Translations under genes and position numbers: made by a program
Part shown: in pieces, positions 52,549 to 62,450 of the stretch
Position numbering within the stretch: position 1 is the first letter of the stretch
Layout: the number at the start of each line of letters is the position of its first letter
Notes under the pieces: generated by a model
What the model saw: the letters and a program-made list of their open reading frames with translations, nothing else
Told to the model about the DNA's origin: nothing
Databases searched by the model: none
NCBI GenBank assembly: GCA_014800795.1
Contig: JAAVFL010000041.1
Coordinates: 1 to 64,000, forward strand
Length of the DNA: 64,000 nt
Direction: 5' to 3'
From: Bacteroidales bacterium
Lineage (GTDB): Bacteria; Bacteroidota; Bacteroidia; Bacteroidales; Muribaculaceae

Positions 52549-53157
52549 TCAGGAAATCGCATTGAAAAACTCTTGACGAAGCATGACATCGTTTTCGAAT
52601 ACGCCATTGTAATCAAGAGTCACCGTAGTCGAAAGCTGTTTCTCAACACCTCTCATCTGCATACACAGATGCTGTGCCCTGCACTGACATATCACTCCTT
52701 TTGCCGAAAGGGTCGATTTTACCTCACTGCAAATCTCCGCCGTAAGCCGTTCCTGAACCTGAAGTTTACGGGCTATGGCATTTACAAGACGCGGAAGCTT
52801 GCTAAGACCTATCATTGCGCTATCAGGAACATATGCCAGACTTACCGTACCGAAAAAAGGCAGTATATGATGTTCGCACATCGAATAGAATTCAATGTCG
52901 CGGACAACGACCATGCGGCTTCCGGCATACTCGAAGATCGCCTGACGCAGAATATCCGACGGATTCTGGCGATACCCCTGCGTGACAAACCACATAGCCT
53001 TTGCCGCACGCATCGGAGTTTTCAGAAGTCCGTCGCGCGTTGGATCCTCACCTACAAGCCGGAGTATCTCACGATAATGGCCGGCAATTTCCTCTATACG
53101 TTTCTGCTCATCCGATCCAGAAACTTCCGCATCAAAATCTAAACCGTCGGTTGTCAT
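52549..53157 (-). CDS. folE: GTP cyclohydrolase I
   Basis: FolE converts GTP to dihydroneopterin triphosphate, the first step to folate. Zinc ligands are visible in FYSMCEHHILPFFGTVSLAY and in QHLCMQMRGVEK. GEDPTRDGLLKTPMRAAKAM and VVRDIEFYSMCEHH are the family signatures. The ATG at 53157 (MTTDGLDFDA) is preferred over a GTG eight codons upstream. The roughly 200-residue length is typical. The folate enzyme folC is elsewhere in the window, so folate genes are dispersed here. Confidence 0.96.
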   Translation of the reverse strand: MTTDGLDFDAEVSGSDEQKRIEEIAGHYREILRLVGEDPTRDGLLKTPMRAAKAMWFVTQGYRQNPSDILRQAIFEYAGSRMVVVRDIEFYSMCEHHILPFFGTVSLAYVPDSAMIGLSKLPRLVNAIARKLQVQERLTAEICSEVKSTLSAKGVICQCRAQHLCMQMRGVEKQLSTTVTLDYNGVFENDVMLRQEFFNAIS

Positions 53158-53215
53158 TCTTATATTGTGACTTTCATACACATAACAGACAGGGCAATAT
53201 CCGGTGTTGTCTGTT

Positions 53216-53779
53216 TTATTTCACATTAACTCTGTCGCGAACCACGCGAACCTCACGCGCATACCCCGGAAACTGACGTTTTATTTCGGCAGCTGCCTTG
53301 TCTGCATCGTATTGCGATTTGAAGTCGCCTACACGCAATCGCCAGAATGGAGAGGCATACGTCACATACGTACTGTATTGTGGAAAAGCGCCCGATATGG
53401 ATTTCTCACGCTGCCGGGCCTCCGTCTTTGCAGATCTGGCGTTGTTATCAGCAAAAACCTGCACTCTATACCCTACGCCTTTGCTTCGTACTTTCTGAGA
53501 AGTTGCCTCGGATTCCAGCTTTTCATCTGTCGCGTCATCATCAGCAGCAATCTCCGCCGACAACCGCTCGGCAGTAGCATCTGCCTTGCCGACCCGAAGC
53601 CACAATGCATGCGGAGCATCAACGACGATAGGCGCCGACGGATTCTGCAAACGCGATGTAATGGTTACTTCCTCAACCGCAACACTATCGACAACAACCG
53701 GTTCCACAGCCTGGGCACACACACGGGGCATGCACATAAGAAGCACCGCAAAGACCATTAAAACTGACTTCATATTCAT
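53216..53779 (-). CDS. Exported SPOR-domain protein
   Basis: A 187-residue protein with a signal peptide (about 1-22, ending RVCAQ). A disordered central part leads to a C-terminal SPOR domain (about 108-185) with VGYRVQVFADNNARSAKTEA and PFWRLRVGDFKSQYDADKAA. SPOR domains bind peptidoglycan lacking stem peptides, often at division sites. The protein lacks a membrane anchor, so it is likely periplasmic or on the outer membrane. The neighbours (folE, tpiA) give no functional hint. Confidence 0.88.
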   Translation of the reverse strand: MNMKSVLMVFAVLLMCMPRVCAQAVEPVVVDSVAVEEVTITSRLQNPSAPIVVDAPHALWLRVGKADATAERLSAEIAADDDATDEKLESEATSQKVRSKGVGYRVQVFADNNARSAKTEARQREKSISGAFPQYSTYVTYASPFWRLRVGDFKSQYDADKAAAEIKRQFPGYAREVRVVRDRVNVK

Positions 53780-53839
53780 ACAGATGAACGGAATTATTCA
53801 AGAAAAAAAAATGAAAGAGAGTGTATAAATGAGGAAAAT

Positions 53840-53893
53840 GTGAAGGTCACACACCACCGTCCTTAAACTGGAACGGCGCAAGGTAACCTTCAC
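53840..53893 (-). terminator. Inverted repeat downstream of tpiA
   Basis: GTGAAGGT (53840-53847) and ACCTTCAC (53886-53893) are perfect complements separated by 38 bases, between tpiA and the SPOR gene. The long loop makes it a weak terminator. Confidence 0.3.
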
Positions 53894-53926
53894 AAAATTT
53901 CATTATTATCGTAAGGGAACTTTTTA

Positions 53927-54682
53927 TCAGAACGCTGTAACGATACCCATGAACGATGCTGCATCGAGAGCTGCACCACCGATCAGACCACCGTCCACAT
54001 CAGGCTTCGCAAAAAGTTCAGCTGCATTGCTGGGCTTACAGCTGCCACCATAAAGGATGGAAGTATTATCAGCCACTTCATTACCATACTTGCCGGCGAT
54101 CACCGAACGGATATGTGCATGCATGTCCTCAGCCTGATCTGCTGTAGCAGTCTTACCGGTTCCGATAGCCCATACCGGTTCGTAAGCAAGTACGAGTTTA
54201 CCGAATTCCTCTGCTGTGAGATCGAAAAGCGCTTCTTCGATCTGTTTGGTAACAACTTCATTGTATGTGCCATCCTCACGCTGCTCGAGAACTTCACCGA
54301 TACAGAAAATAGGAGTAAGGTTTTCTGCAAGTGCGAGCTTTACTTTCTCCTTCAGGATCTCTGAAGTCTCACCGTAGTACTGGCGGCGCTCTGAGTGACC
54401 GAGAATCACATATTTAGCACCTGTGGAGGCAACCATCGGAGCAGAAACCTCGCCGGTATAGGCACCTTTCAGGTGATCGGCACAATTCTCGGCACCGAGA
54501 CCGAGCTTATTGCCGTCGATAGCAGCAGCTACAGAGGCAAGGTGGGTGAAAGGAACACAGATTATCACATCACACTTGGGCTCAACACCCTTAAGCGCTT
54601 CATTCACGTCCTTTGCAAGACCTACACCTTCGGCAAGTGTGGTATTCATTTTCCAGTTGCCGGCAACAATATTCTTTCTCAT
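53927..54682 (-). CDS. tpiA: Triosephosphate isomerase
   Basis: TpiA interconverts dihydroxyacetone phosphate and glyceraldehyde-3-phosphate in glycolysis. The catalytic Lys is in AGNWKMNTT, the His in [15 protein letters not shown] and the Glu in [33 protein letters not shown] and [10 protein letters not shown] complete the phosphate site. The 251-residue length is normal. A promoter lies at 54787-54818. Confidence 0.97.
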   Translation of the reverse strand: MRKNIVAGNWKMNTTLAEGVGLAKDVNEALKGVEPKCDVIICVPFTHLASVAAAIDGNKLGLGAENCADHLKGAYTGEVSAPMVASTGAKYVILGHSERRQYYGETSEILKEKVKLALAENLTPIFCIGEVLEQREDGTYNEVVTKQIEEALFDLTAEEFGKLVLAYEPVWAIGTGKTATADQAEDMHAHIRSVIAGKYGNEVADNTSILYGGSCKPSNAAELFAKPDVDGGLIGGAALDAASFMGIVTAF

Positions 54683-54786
54683 TTCAATATATGTATAAAC
54701 AATAATTTTTTGTAATTCCGATTTTATTGAAGATTACGGCGCGTAACGAACCGGATCTTCTGTAAAATGCACCCTTAAAACAGTTG

Positions 54787-54818
54787 CAAAGATACAATAA
54801 TTTTCACTCTTCACCAAT
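54787..54818 (-). promoter_or_regulatory. Promoter for tpiA
   Basis: Minus strand ATTG (54818-54815), 20 bases, TATCTTTG (54794-54787). The -33 variant overlaps the end of the upstream DoxX-type gene. Confidence 0.6.
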
Positions 54819-56138
54819 AACGTCACTCTCCTTTTCTACGGTATTCTCCACCTTCTTCCGGCGCAACGCTATCCATTTTCTTATCCAGAGTCGAATCCCG
54901 AGTATTATACCCTGAAACAGATAGATCAGAAGTAATCCTCCGCCGAAAAATAAATTCAGACCTATCAGATTCTTACCAGGATCTCCACCTTCGATTTCAA
55001 ACCAAAAGTCAAATATATCTTCAGGAGCCTCGATTGCAGGAGGATATATGTTTTCAAGACTGTTTTTTGAAGATACAATCCCGTCACGGAGCGTAACCAC
55101 CGACATTGACCCGCGTGAAAGTTCTTTCAACTGCGTATCATCTACTGTATAGCATGGATATTCAGCCATCGCCACATCGCGCCACCGCTCCACAGCACGA
55201 CTGTCACCACCTAGTAGCGCAATCATCGGGATACCGACACTGTCGGCATATTCATACATCTCGTTTACCGTAAAAGTATACGATATGTCGGCTCGCACCG
55301 GTTCAGGAATCACCAACAGTATCTCATCACCCTCGGCAGCTATAACCTCATCGGTCACATCTTCGTCACCGTCGTATATCGCGAATTGTGCCGCCGAAAC
55401 ACTCCCCTTGCCGTTCGCAGGTCTGCGGTCCACAAAAGTCCAGGTAGAGTCGGGAAGTTCCGATAGAGGAAAGTCACGCGTTTCACCATCTTTCTCATAT
55501 ACGAAAACATACTCGTCGTCATCCTCTGCATCCGCATCCGAAACTTCAGTCAGCGCGGTTCCTACAGGGAATGACCGAAAATCGACCAGAGGTTGTATTG
55601 TATAGCCATACAGACCGATCACAACAATGTAAAGTGATATCCATGCTCCTACAATCCATTGTATCGCCGGTTGAAAAAAACTCTGGCGAACACGCGGATT
55701 CAAACACAACAATACCCCAAGCCCCGAAGCTATCAAGACATTTTTCCAGAATGTGGCCGCGTTGGAAAGCACCCAGAAATCTCCGAAGCAGCCGCAGTCG
55801 CTCACCGGGTCATATATCCATATATACAACGTCAGAGGTAGCATGAATGCCATCATCAGCGTCAGCCCCCACACAGCCACACGTTTGTAGCATCCCAGCG
55901 CAAGGAGCATTCCCATCACGAACTCATATCCCGATATGAGCAATACAGCTATGAGAACTACTGTTCGCGGTTGCCATATATCCCATACAGCCAAATATTC
56001 CTCCAGTTTAAACAGGAATCCCCACGGATCCACCATCTTGACGAACCCCGACATTATGAATACCCCCCCTATAATGAACCGAAGTACCCATACCAGTGAT
56101 TTCTGCCACCACGGCAGTTGATCTGCAGTTCTTTCCAC
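54804..56138 (-). CDS. DoxX-type membrane protein with additional C-terminal domain (BT_3928-like)
   Basis: A 444-residue inner-membrane protein. Residues about 12-180 form a DoxX-like bundle of four to five helices (VLRFIIGGVFIMSGFVKMVD, LISGYEFVMGMLLALGCYKR), with DCGCFGD near the second half, reminiscent of methylamine-utilisation-type membrane proteins. Residues about 195-365 are extracytoplasmic and end in a thioredoxin-like region (EYADSVGIPMIALLGGDSRA). A final membrane helix (about 393-418) closes the protein. The start is a GTG at 56138, 1 base after the DUF1599 gene. The protein matches what is annotated as the BT_3928 family in Bacteroidales; its activity is unknown, though redox or thiol chemistry is plausible. 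Confidence 0.75.
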   Translation of the reverse strand: MERTADQLPWWQKSLVWVLRFIIGGVFIMSGFVKMVDPWGFLFKLEEYLAVWDIWQPRTVVLIAVLLISGYEFVMGMLLALGCYKRVAVWGLTLMMAFMLPLTLYIWIYDPVSDCGCFGDFWVLSNAATFWKNVLIASGLGVLLCLNPRVRQSFFQPAIQWIVGAWISLYIVVIGLYGYTIQPLVDFRSFPVGTALTEVSDADAEDDDEYVFVYEKDGETRDFPLSELPDSTWTFVDRRPANGKGSVSAAQFAIYDGDEDVTDEVIAAEGDEILLVIPEPVRADISYTFTVNEMYEYADSVGIPMIALLGGDSRAVERWRDVAMAEYPCYTVDDTQLKELSRGSMSVVTLRDGIVSSKNSLENIYPPAIEAPEDIFDFWFEIEGGDPGKNLIGLNLFFGGGLLLIYLFQGIILGIRLWIRKWIALRRKKVENTVEKESDVIGEE

Positions 56139-56139
56139 G

Positions 56140-56700
56140 CTACTGTTTCTCCACCAATAGTTTTATAATAGCAAAAAGAGAATAGTTTATCATATCCTGA
56201 TAATTGGCATCCACACCCTCCGACACACTTGTCTGGCCTGCATGATCCTCTATTTCCTTGGTACGCATAAGTTTCATCAGAATAAGGTCTGTATATGAAC
56301 TTACACGCATCTTCCGCCATGCCTCATCATAATCATGATTCTTACGCAACATAAGCGCCCTGGTGGCACTCATATGGGAATCATACAGAGCCAGAGCCTC
56401 ATCTACGCTAAGATCCTTTCCGGATGAGAAACCGAGGGCAAGTTGTATCAGGGCAATTATTCCATAATTGACTATAGCGATAAAGCCATCAGCAATCCCC
56501 TCGTCTTCTACCTGTTGAACACCTTTTGTTTCAAGCGATCGGATGCGGTCGGCCTTTATGAGAATCTGATCTGTCACAGACGACGGACGCATCATACGCC
56601 ATGCCGCCCCATAATCGCAGAGCTTAGCCGCATATACACCGCGACATATCTCTATAGCTTTATCGAACTCCTGTTCCGTATTAAATATCCTGTTATCCAT
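56140..56700 (-). CDS. DUF1599 protein with two internal repeats
   Basis: A 186-residue soluble protein of two similar halves: KLCDYGAAWRMMRPSSVTDQ with ILIKADRIRSLE, and KNHDYDEAWRKMRVSSYTDL with ILMKLMRTKEIED, each followed by a helix containing IALIQL or FAIIKL. This duplication is characteristic of DUF1599. The helical pattern is compatible with an all-alpha nucleotide-hydrolase fold but that is inference. The ATG at 56700 is chosen because the longer frame runs through the tRNA-His gene and its terminator. The stop abuts the DoxX-type gene, so the two are probably co-transcribed. Confidence 0.85.
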   Translation of the reverse strand: MDNRIFNTEQEFDKAIEICRGVYAAKLCDYGAAWRMMRPSSVTDQILIKADRIRSLETKGVQQVEDEGIADGFIAIVNYGIIALIQLALGFSSGKDLSVDEALALYDSHMSATRALMLRKNHDYDEAWRKMRVSSYTDLILMKLMRTKEIEDHAGQTSVSEGVDANYQDMINYSLFAIIKLLVEKQ

Positions 56701-56732
56701 AATCTTCAGAAAGAAAGCTACGTGACTTACAA

Positions 56733-56769
56733 TAAAAAAAAACCGCCACATCCTGATGATGCAGCGGTT
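56733..56769 (-). terminator. Terminator directly after tRNA-His
   Basis: On the minus strand AACCGCTGCATC pairs with GATGTGGCGGTT (12 bp with two G.T pairs), a 5-base loop, then a run of nine T. It lies about 10 bases beyond the tRNA 3' end and makes the tRNA monocistronic. Confidence 0.9.
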
Positions 56770-56779
56770 GAATTTAGCC

Positions 56780-56857
<78 letters not shown>

Positions 56858-56903
56858 ATCATTTTATTGAACTTTCAACAACCCGTTGTCAGTTTCAACG
56901 GTG

Positions 56904-56935
56904 CAAAGGTACGTCCTTTTTTTGAATTATGCAAC
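56904..56935 (-). promoter_or_regulatory. Promoter for tRNA-His
   Basis: Minus strand GTTG (56935-56932), 20 bases, TACCTTTG (56911-56904) lies about 47 bases upstream of the tRNA. Confidence 0.65.
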
Positions 56936-57045
56936 ATCTGCGATATGTTTTTTGAACATAAAAGTTATTTTTTCTCTCGCCCGCAAGGTAATTGGAAATA
57001 TTCCGCACGGACAATTCCGTGTCACGCATAGATACATACTACAAC

Positions 57046-57088
57046 AATCCCTTTGCTATGAGTAAGCCCGATTCACAGCAAAGGGATT
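57046..57088 (-). terminator. Hairpin after htpG
   Basis: A perfect 12-bp stem (57046-57057 with 57077-57088, AATCCCTTTGCT) has a 19-base loop, about 48 bases after the htpG stop. The T-run is weak. Confidence 0.55.
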
Positions 57089-57135
57089 ATATCTAATATT
57101 TACAAGCCGGCCGATAGCACGGCTCTATTAAATTA

Positions 57136-59184
57136 TCATTTGTTGAGAAGCTCAGTAGAGCGCTCTATGAATCTGGCAAGACCCTCACCGCGTAACATAC
57201 CGTTGGCAAGAAGGGCAAGATCTATCAATTGTCCTACAGTGGAATTGCCGGCACCATACTCCGCACCTAACTTTGACAACTCCTCGCGAGATACATTATT
57301 CGCAGCCTGAAGATTTTCTATCTCTTTCTGAACATCAGACCCGTTGTCTGAATTTTTTTCAGCTTCCTTCTGCTTGATACTGTCATTATTGGCAGTAATA
57401 GATGCCAGAATTGGTTTTACCTTGTCGGTAAGCGCAGCATCAGCGGCTTCCTGAACCTTCTTCACTATCGGATTTTCTGTATTTACCCTAAGCGAATAAC
57501 TGTCTGGCATCATGGCATAGAAGTTCATTCCGGGCTGCATGGCTGCCATCTCCTTCATTCGCCGCATATACTCATCCTGAGTTATGACAATAGGAGCGTC
57601 CGTACTCTTCATCGCCACAAAATTGACGAAGAACTGAGCATTCTCTACTTTCGGCAGCTGTCCCTGAAAGACTGAGGTAAGTATTTCGCGCTGAACATCT
57701 GTCAGATCTACTTCTTTTTTATCTTCTTTAGGAATCAGATTGTCGACTACATCCGAATCCACACGCACGATACGGCTCTTCTCAATCTTATGTTCGAGCA
57801 AACCGACGAAATGGCTGTCAAGCTGACCATCCATAACCAGAACATTATATCCACGGTCCACAGCCGACTTGATATAATTGTACTGAGCTGTCACATCAGT
57901 AGCATATAGAAATACGACATTTCCCTCACGATCTGTCTGAGTGGGAGAGATAAGATTCTTATACTCTTCTATTGTGAAATATTTACCCTCTGTGTCTTTC
58001 AGCAGATCAAACTTCATGGCCGCATCACAGAACTTTTCATCTGTGAGCATTCCATATTCAATGAAGATCTTGATATCATCCCACTTCTGTTCGAACTCTG
58101 CTCTGTCTGCCTTGAAAAGCTCTTCGAGCCTTGACGATACCTTCTTGGTGATATATCCCGAAATTTTTTTGACTGCCGTATCACTCTGCAGATATGAACG
58201 CGACACATTCAGCGGTATATCCGGCGAGTCAATCACACCCTGCAGAAGCATCATGAACTCAGGCACGACACCCTCTACCGAATCGGTCACGTATACCTGA
58301 TTGCAATATAGCTGTATGCGGTTGCGGTTCACATCTATGTTATTCTTAATCTTTGGGAAGAAAAGAATACCTGTCAGATTGAACGGATAATCCACATTCA
58401 GATGAATCCAGAACAATGGATCATCCTGACCGGGATAGAGTTCATGGTAGAAATCCTTATAATCTTTCTCTGTAAGTTCCGACGGTTTCTTAGTCCATGC
58501 CGGTTCGGTAATGTTTACCACATTGTCACGGTCTGTATCTACCATACCGCCATCTTTCCACTCCTGCTGCTTGCCGAAAACCACAGGTACCGGAAGGAAA
58601 CGGCAATATTTCTTAAGCAGAGCCTCCACACGGTTTTTCTCAAGAAATTCCTTATTATCATCGTCGATATAAAGGGTTATCTCCGTACCACGGTCTTTTT
58701 TATCTGACGGTTCCATTGTAAACTCCGGTGAGCCGTCACACTCCCATCTTACAGCCTCAGCACCCTCTTTATATGAAAGAGAATTGATCACAACTTTCTT
58801 AGCGACCATAAACGCCGAATAGAATCCGAGACCGAAATGACCTATGATAGCATTGGCGTCGTTTTTGTATTTTTCAAGAAACTCCTCCGCACCGGAGAAT
58901 GCTATCTGATTTATATACTTCTCGATATCGTCGGATGTCATACCTATACCATGATCGCTGACAGTAAGGGTTCCGGCCTCTTTGTCGACGCTCACATACA
59001 CCCTGAGATCACCGGTATCACCTTTGAATTCCCCGAACGAAGAAAGAGTTCTCAGTTTCTGGGTTGCATCAATAGCATTCGATACCAGCTCGCGAAGAAA
59101 GATTTCATGATCGCTGTATAGGAATTTCTTTATTACCGGGAATATATTCTCGGTTGTTACTCCGATTGTTCCTGTTTTAGCCAT
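57136..59184 (-). CDS. htpG: Molecular chaperone HtpG (Hsp90)
   Basis: HtpG is an ATP-dependent chaperone dimer. The GHKL ATPase domain contains EIFLRELVSNAIDATQKLRT, DHGIGMTSDDIEKYINQIAF and IGHFGLGFYSAFMVAKKVVI. The middle domain has NVSRSYLQSDTAVKKISGYI, with the catalytic-loop Arg replaced in position by RSYLQ as in the family. The C-terminal dimerisation domain ends RGEGLARFIERSTELLNK. The ATG at 59184 (MAKTGTIGV) is preferred over one eight codons earlier. Compared with E. coli HtpG the protein is about 60 residues longer because of a charged insertion near 600-625 (KQKEAEKNSDNGSDVQKEIE). Confidence 0.95.
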   Translation of the reverse strand: MAKTGTIGVTTENIFPVIKKFLYSDHEIFLRELVSNAIDATQKLRTLSSFGEFKGDTGDLRVYVSVDKEAGTLTVSDHGIGMTSDDIEKYINQIAFSGAEEFLEKYKNDANAIIGHFGLGFYSAFMVAKKVVINSLSYKEGAEAVRWECDGSPEFTMEPSDKKDRGTEITLYIDDDNKEFLEKNRVEALLKKYCRFLPVPVVFGKQQEWKDGGMVDTDRDNVVNITEPAWTKKPSELTEKDYKDFYHELYPGQDDPLFWIHLNVDYPFNLTGILFFPKIKNNIDVNRNRIQLYCNQVYVTDSVEGVVPEFMMLLQGVIDSPDIPLNVSRSYLQSDTAVKKISGYITKKVSSRLEELFKADRAEFEQKWDDIKIFIEYGMLTDEKFCDAAMKFDLLKDTEGKYFTIEEYKNLISPTQTDREGNVVFLYATDVTAQYNYIKSAVDRGYNVLVMDGQLDSHFVGLLEHKIEKSRIVRVDSDVVDNLIPKEDKKEVDLTDVQREILTSVFQGQLPKVENAQFFVNFVAMKSTDAPIVITQDEYMRRMKEMAAMQPGMNFYAMMPDSYSLRVNTENPIVKKVQEAADAALTDKVKPILASITANNDSIKQKEAEKNSDNGSDVQKEIENLQAANNVSREELSKLGAEYGAGNSTVGQLIDLALLANGMLRGEGLARFIERSTELLNK

Positions 59185-59282
59185 AGTTTCAGTTATATTA
59201 TTAGTCAATTTAAATGCCGGCCGGAGAAGATTGATTTCGCACTATCTATCATTCCATGCCGGTCTGTATATATAACAACTTA

Positions 59283-59319
59283 CAAAAAAAATGCCAAACT
59301 CTTCGTTCGGCATTTTTTG
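59283..59319 (-). terminator. Strong terminator after clpC
   Basis: On the minus strand ATGCCGAAC pairs with GTTTGGCAT (one G.T pair) around a 5-base loop, flanked by AAAAAA and TTTTTTT. It lies 32 bases after the clpC stop. Confidence 0.85.
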
Positions 59320-59350
59320 TTAAATTGCTTTAAAGCATCATATTACTTTG

Positions 59351-61936
59351 TCATTTATCAGATCCGGAAGCCTCATTGCCGGTATTGTCAGTCTGATCGC
59401 CATCAGGTTCGGACACACGCTTGACAGAAGTGACAATTTTGTCAGTATCCTTGTCATAGTCCACTGCAATAGTGTCGCCGGCCGTCAGTTCAGAATTTAT
59501 TATAAGTTCAGCCAGAGGATCCTCAAGATACTTCTGTATCGCACGTTTGAGAGGACGCGCACCGAACTGTTGGTCATACCCCTTGCCTGCTATATAATCT
59601 TTGGCACTCTCTGAAATCTCGAAGCTGTAACCAAGCTTCTCCATTCTTCCGAGGAAACCACGCAACTCGATACCGATAATCTTGAAGATCGCGTCACGGT
59701 CAAGCGGCTCGAACATAATGATATCATCAATTCGGTTGAGGAATTCAGGAGCGAAAGCCTTGTTAAGCGCTTTCTGAATAACCCCCTGCGAATAATCTTT
59801 ATCATCGGTACGCGTTGTGAAACCGACTCCGGATCCGAAATCCTTCAACTGGCGCGAACCTATATTGGAGGTCATTATTATCAAGGTATTCTTGAAGTCA
59901 ATCCGTCTGCCGAGACTGTCTGTCAGTCGACCCTCATCCAATACCTGAAGCAGAAGGTTGAACACATCGGGGTGAGCTTTCTCTATCTCATCAAGAAGTA
60001 CGACCGAATACGGGCGACGGCGCACCTTCTCCGTCAACTGTCCACCCTCCTCGTAACCGACATATCCCGGAGGAGCTCCGACAAGACGGCTCACAGTAAA
60101 CTTCTCCATATATTCGCTCATATCCACACGGATCAGCGTATCTGCTGAATCGAACATATATTCCGCAAGTTTCTTCGCGAGATGCGTCTTACCGACGCCC
60201 GTCGGTCCGAGGAACATAAATGTTCCGATAGGCTTATTGGGATCTTTAAGCCCTACGCGGTTACGCTGTATCGCCTTTACGATCTTTTCGATAGCCTTAT
60301 CCTGACCGATAATATCCTCTTTCAACTTAGGTCCCATGGCGCGCAGACGGCTCCCTTCAGCCTGTGCGATACGCTGAACCGGAACACCCGTCATCATGGC
60401 CACAACTTCTGCCACCTTATCTTCGTCTACTGTCACGCGGTTTGCCTGAAGCTGTTGTTCCCACTGCTCGTTTGCCTGAGCCAGACGCGACTTGAGCGTC
60501 TGTTCACGGTCACGGAAAGAAGCTGCTTTCTCGAAATCCTGATTCTGGGCCGCCTGAAGTTTTGCGGCACCGGCCTCAGTAATCTCATTTTCAAGACGCT
60601 CAATCTCTTCCGGAACTACAATATTGGTGATGTGGGCACGCGATCCCGCCTCATCAAGGGCATCGATAGCCTTATCTGGAAAATTGCGGTCACTCAGATA
60701 ACGGTCGGTTAGACTTACACATGCCTTAAGCGCATCCTCCGTATACTTCACATTATGATGATCCTGATATTTGTCTTTTATATTATGCAGAATCTGAAGA
60801 GTTTCCTCAGCAGTGGTTGGCTCGACCATAACCTTCTGGAACCGGCGTTCAAGAGCCCCGTCCTTTTCGATATTCTTACGATACTCGTCGAGGGTAGTCG
60901 CACCTATACACTGAATCTCTCCACGTGCAAGAGCAGGCTTTAGCAGATTTGCCGCATCCATTGTTCCGGCTGCGTTTCCGGCACCTACTATGGTATGAAG
61001 CTCATCGATAAACAATATGACATCTGGATTTTTCGACAATTCTGTAAGAATCGCCTTTACACGCTCTTCGAACTGACCGCGATACTTCGTACCGGCTACC
61101 AGCGATGCCATATCGAGCGATACAACACGCTTATCGAACAGAATGCGCGACACCTTGCGTTGCACAATACGCAGAGCCAGCCCCTCGACGATGGCAGACT
61201 TACCCACACCGGGTTCACCTATCAGAACCGGATTATTCTTCTTACGACGGCTGAGAATCTGAGCCAGACGTTCTATCTCCTGTTCACGTCCTACCACCGG
61301 ATCAAGTCTCCCGTCTTCTGCAGCACGGGTAATGTCATTACCGAATTTGTCGAGCGTCGGCGTATCATGCGCCCCGCGCGAACGGCCACCATCTTTCTGT
61401 GTTCCTCCATCCTGACGCGACTGTGATGCCCCACGTGGAGCCTCATCTTCGTCCTCATCCTCGTCTGTTGCCCCGAACCCGGAGGTCGGAGTATCCTTGA
61501 CATTTGAAATTAGTTTCAAAACCGACTGGTAGTCAATGCCTGCCTGCCGGAAAGGTACAATAAAATCCATATGCTGTATTTCGGGATTATGAAGCAAAGC
61601 CAGAAGCAAATGCTCGGTATCTACCGTCTCGCTTTTAAGCATCCGAGCCTCCAGCACAGACAGTTTAACCAATCTGTTGCTTAAATCGCTCGCCACAACC
61701 TCTCCGCCAAGCGGGGCCGTGGCGTCATATAGCGAATCATCAAGCTGAGTTCGGAGCTGATACACCGACACATCTCGGGATGCACGCTCCAACAGAGAGA
61801 AGACCCTGGAACCCGTATCCGCCAGGAGGGCCAGAAACATGTGTTCCGGAGTGATTATGCTATTGTTATGGCGGATAGCCTCATTCCGGCTATTCTCCAG
61901 AACAGTTTTCACTTCGTTTGAAAAATTTATTTCCAT
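59351..61936 (-). CDS. clpC: Clp protease ATP-binding subunit ClpC
   Basis: An 861-residue AAA+ unfoldase. The N-domain repeats span about 5-145 ([33 protein letters not shown]). An acidic/Gly-rich linker (about 155-185) follows. AAA-1 has [20 protein letters not shown] and [15 protein letters not shown]; a short UVR-like middle region ([20 protein letters not shown]) marks ClpC rather than ClpB. AAA-2 has [19 protein letters not shown] and [20 protein letters not shown]. The GVGF loop near [18 protein letters not shown] is the ClpP-docking type. The protein therefore feeds substrates to ClpP. Its promoter is uncertain; a possible element at 62312-62319 would leave a leader of about 370 bases. 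Confidence 0.93.
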   Translation of the reverse strand: MEINFSNEVKTVLENSRNEAIRHNNSIITPEHMFLALLADTGSRVFSLLERASRDVSVYQLRTQLDDSLYDATAPLGGEVVASDLSNRLVKLSVLEARMLKSETVDTEHLLLALLHNPEIQHMDFIVPFRQAGIDYQSVLKLISNVKDTPTSGFGATDEDEDEDEAPRGASQSRQDGGTQKDGGRSRGAHDTPTLDKFGNDITRAAEDGRLDPVVGREQEIERLAQILSRRKKNNPVLIGEPGVGKSAIVEGLALRIVQRKVSRILFDKRVVSLDMASLVAGTKYRGQFEERVKAILTELSKNPDVILFIDELHTIVGAGNAAGTMDAANLLKPALARGEIQCIGATTLDEYRKNIEKDGALERRFQKVMVEPTTAEETLQILHNIKDKYQDHHNVKYTEDALKACVSLTDRYLSDRNFPDKAIDALDEAGSRAHITNIVVPEEIERLENEITEAGAAKLQAAQNQDFEKAASFRDREQTLKSRLAQANEQWEQQLQANRVTVDEDKVAEVVAMMTGVPVQRIAQAEGSRLRAMGPKLKEDIIGQDKAIEKIVKAIQRNRVGLKDPNKPIGTFMFLGPTGVGKTHLAKKLAEYMFDSADTLIRVDMSEYMEKFTVSRLVGAPPGYVGYEEGGQLTEKVRRRPYSVVLLDEIEKAHPDVFNLLLQVLDEGRLTDSLGRRIDFKNTLIIMTSNIGSRQLKDFGSGVGFTTRTDDKDYSQGVIQKALNKAFAPEFLNRIDDIIMFEPLDRDAIFKIIGIELRGFLGRMEKLGYSFEISESAKDYIAGKGYDQQFGARPLKRAIQKYLEDPLAELIINSELTAGDTIAVDYDKDTDKIVTSVKRVSEPDGDQTDNTGNEASGSDK

Positions 61937-62450
61937 TCTTTACCTTTCTTTTCCTATTGAATTCACGTTCTCTCCGGTTTCACTGATGTCTACGGTTAAA
62001 ACGCATTAACATTATTTCAATCTCATATATGATTTATAACACCATTCTTACCTGAATTGCTCACTCTACAATGAAATTTTCGCGGAGCCAATTCCGGATG
62101 AGGACATCATGAAACCGGAATACCGAACCATTTCATAGCCACGTTACAGGGTTCCATTCCTCATGGATACCATATACATAGGATATGTTTCAATGACACA
62201 ACAGGCAAAACACATGCCAAAAAAGCAGTTACCGATCATCATTGAATCATAAAAAAAATTAAACCACCTGTCTGACAAGAACAGGCGCTAAATTTAGACT
62301 GCAAAAATAACCGATATTTTTAAGAAAATGCCTATCTTTGTAAAATAATTCATGATACCTTTCTCCCCGCCGGAGGCATATGTGGATCACATCGCCATGC
62401 GATATCAGATGCCTCATAAATATTGACTAACAAAGAAGGTAATAAAAGAA
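61937..62450. other. 514-base divergent gap between clpC and gyrA
   Basis: The gap contains the gyrA -7 element (62333-62340), a possible minus-strand element TATTTTTG (62319-62312) for clpC, and two short inverted repeats: ATTCCGG (62091-62097) with CCGGAAT (62115-62121), and GGCA with TGCC around 62204-62218. The longest frames are under 25 codons. No RNA family was recognised. The span from about 61960 to 62300 is otherwise unexplained. Confidence 0.5.
62333..62340 (+). promoter_or_regulatory. -7 element for gyrA
   Basis: TATCTTTG fits TAnnTTTG, 110 bases before the gyrA ATG. No clear TTTG lies at the right distance. Confidence 0.55.

Noticed and set aside
62172-62250. Small peptide frames of under 25 codons in the clpC-gyrA gap
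   Set aside because: Too short, no initiation signals and no recognisable sequence.
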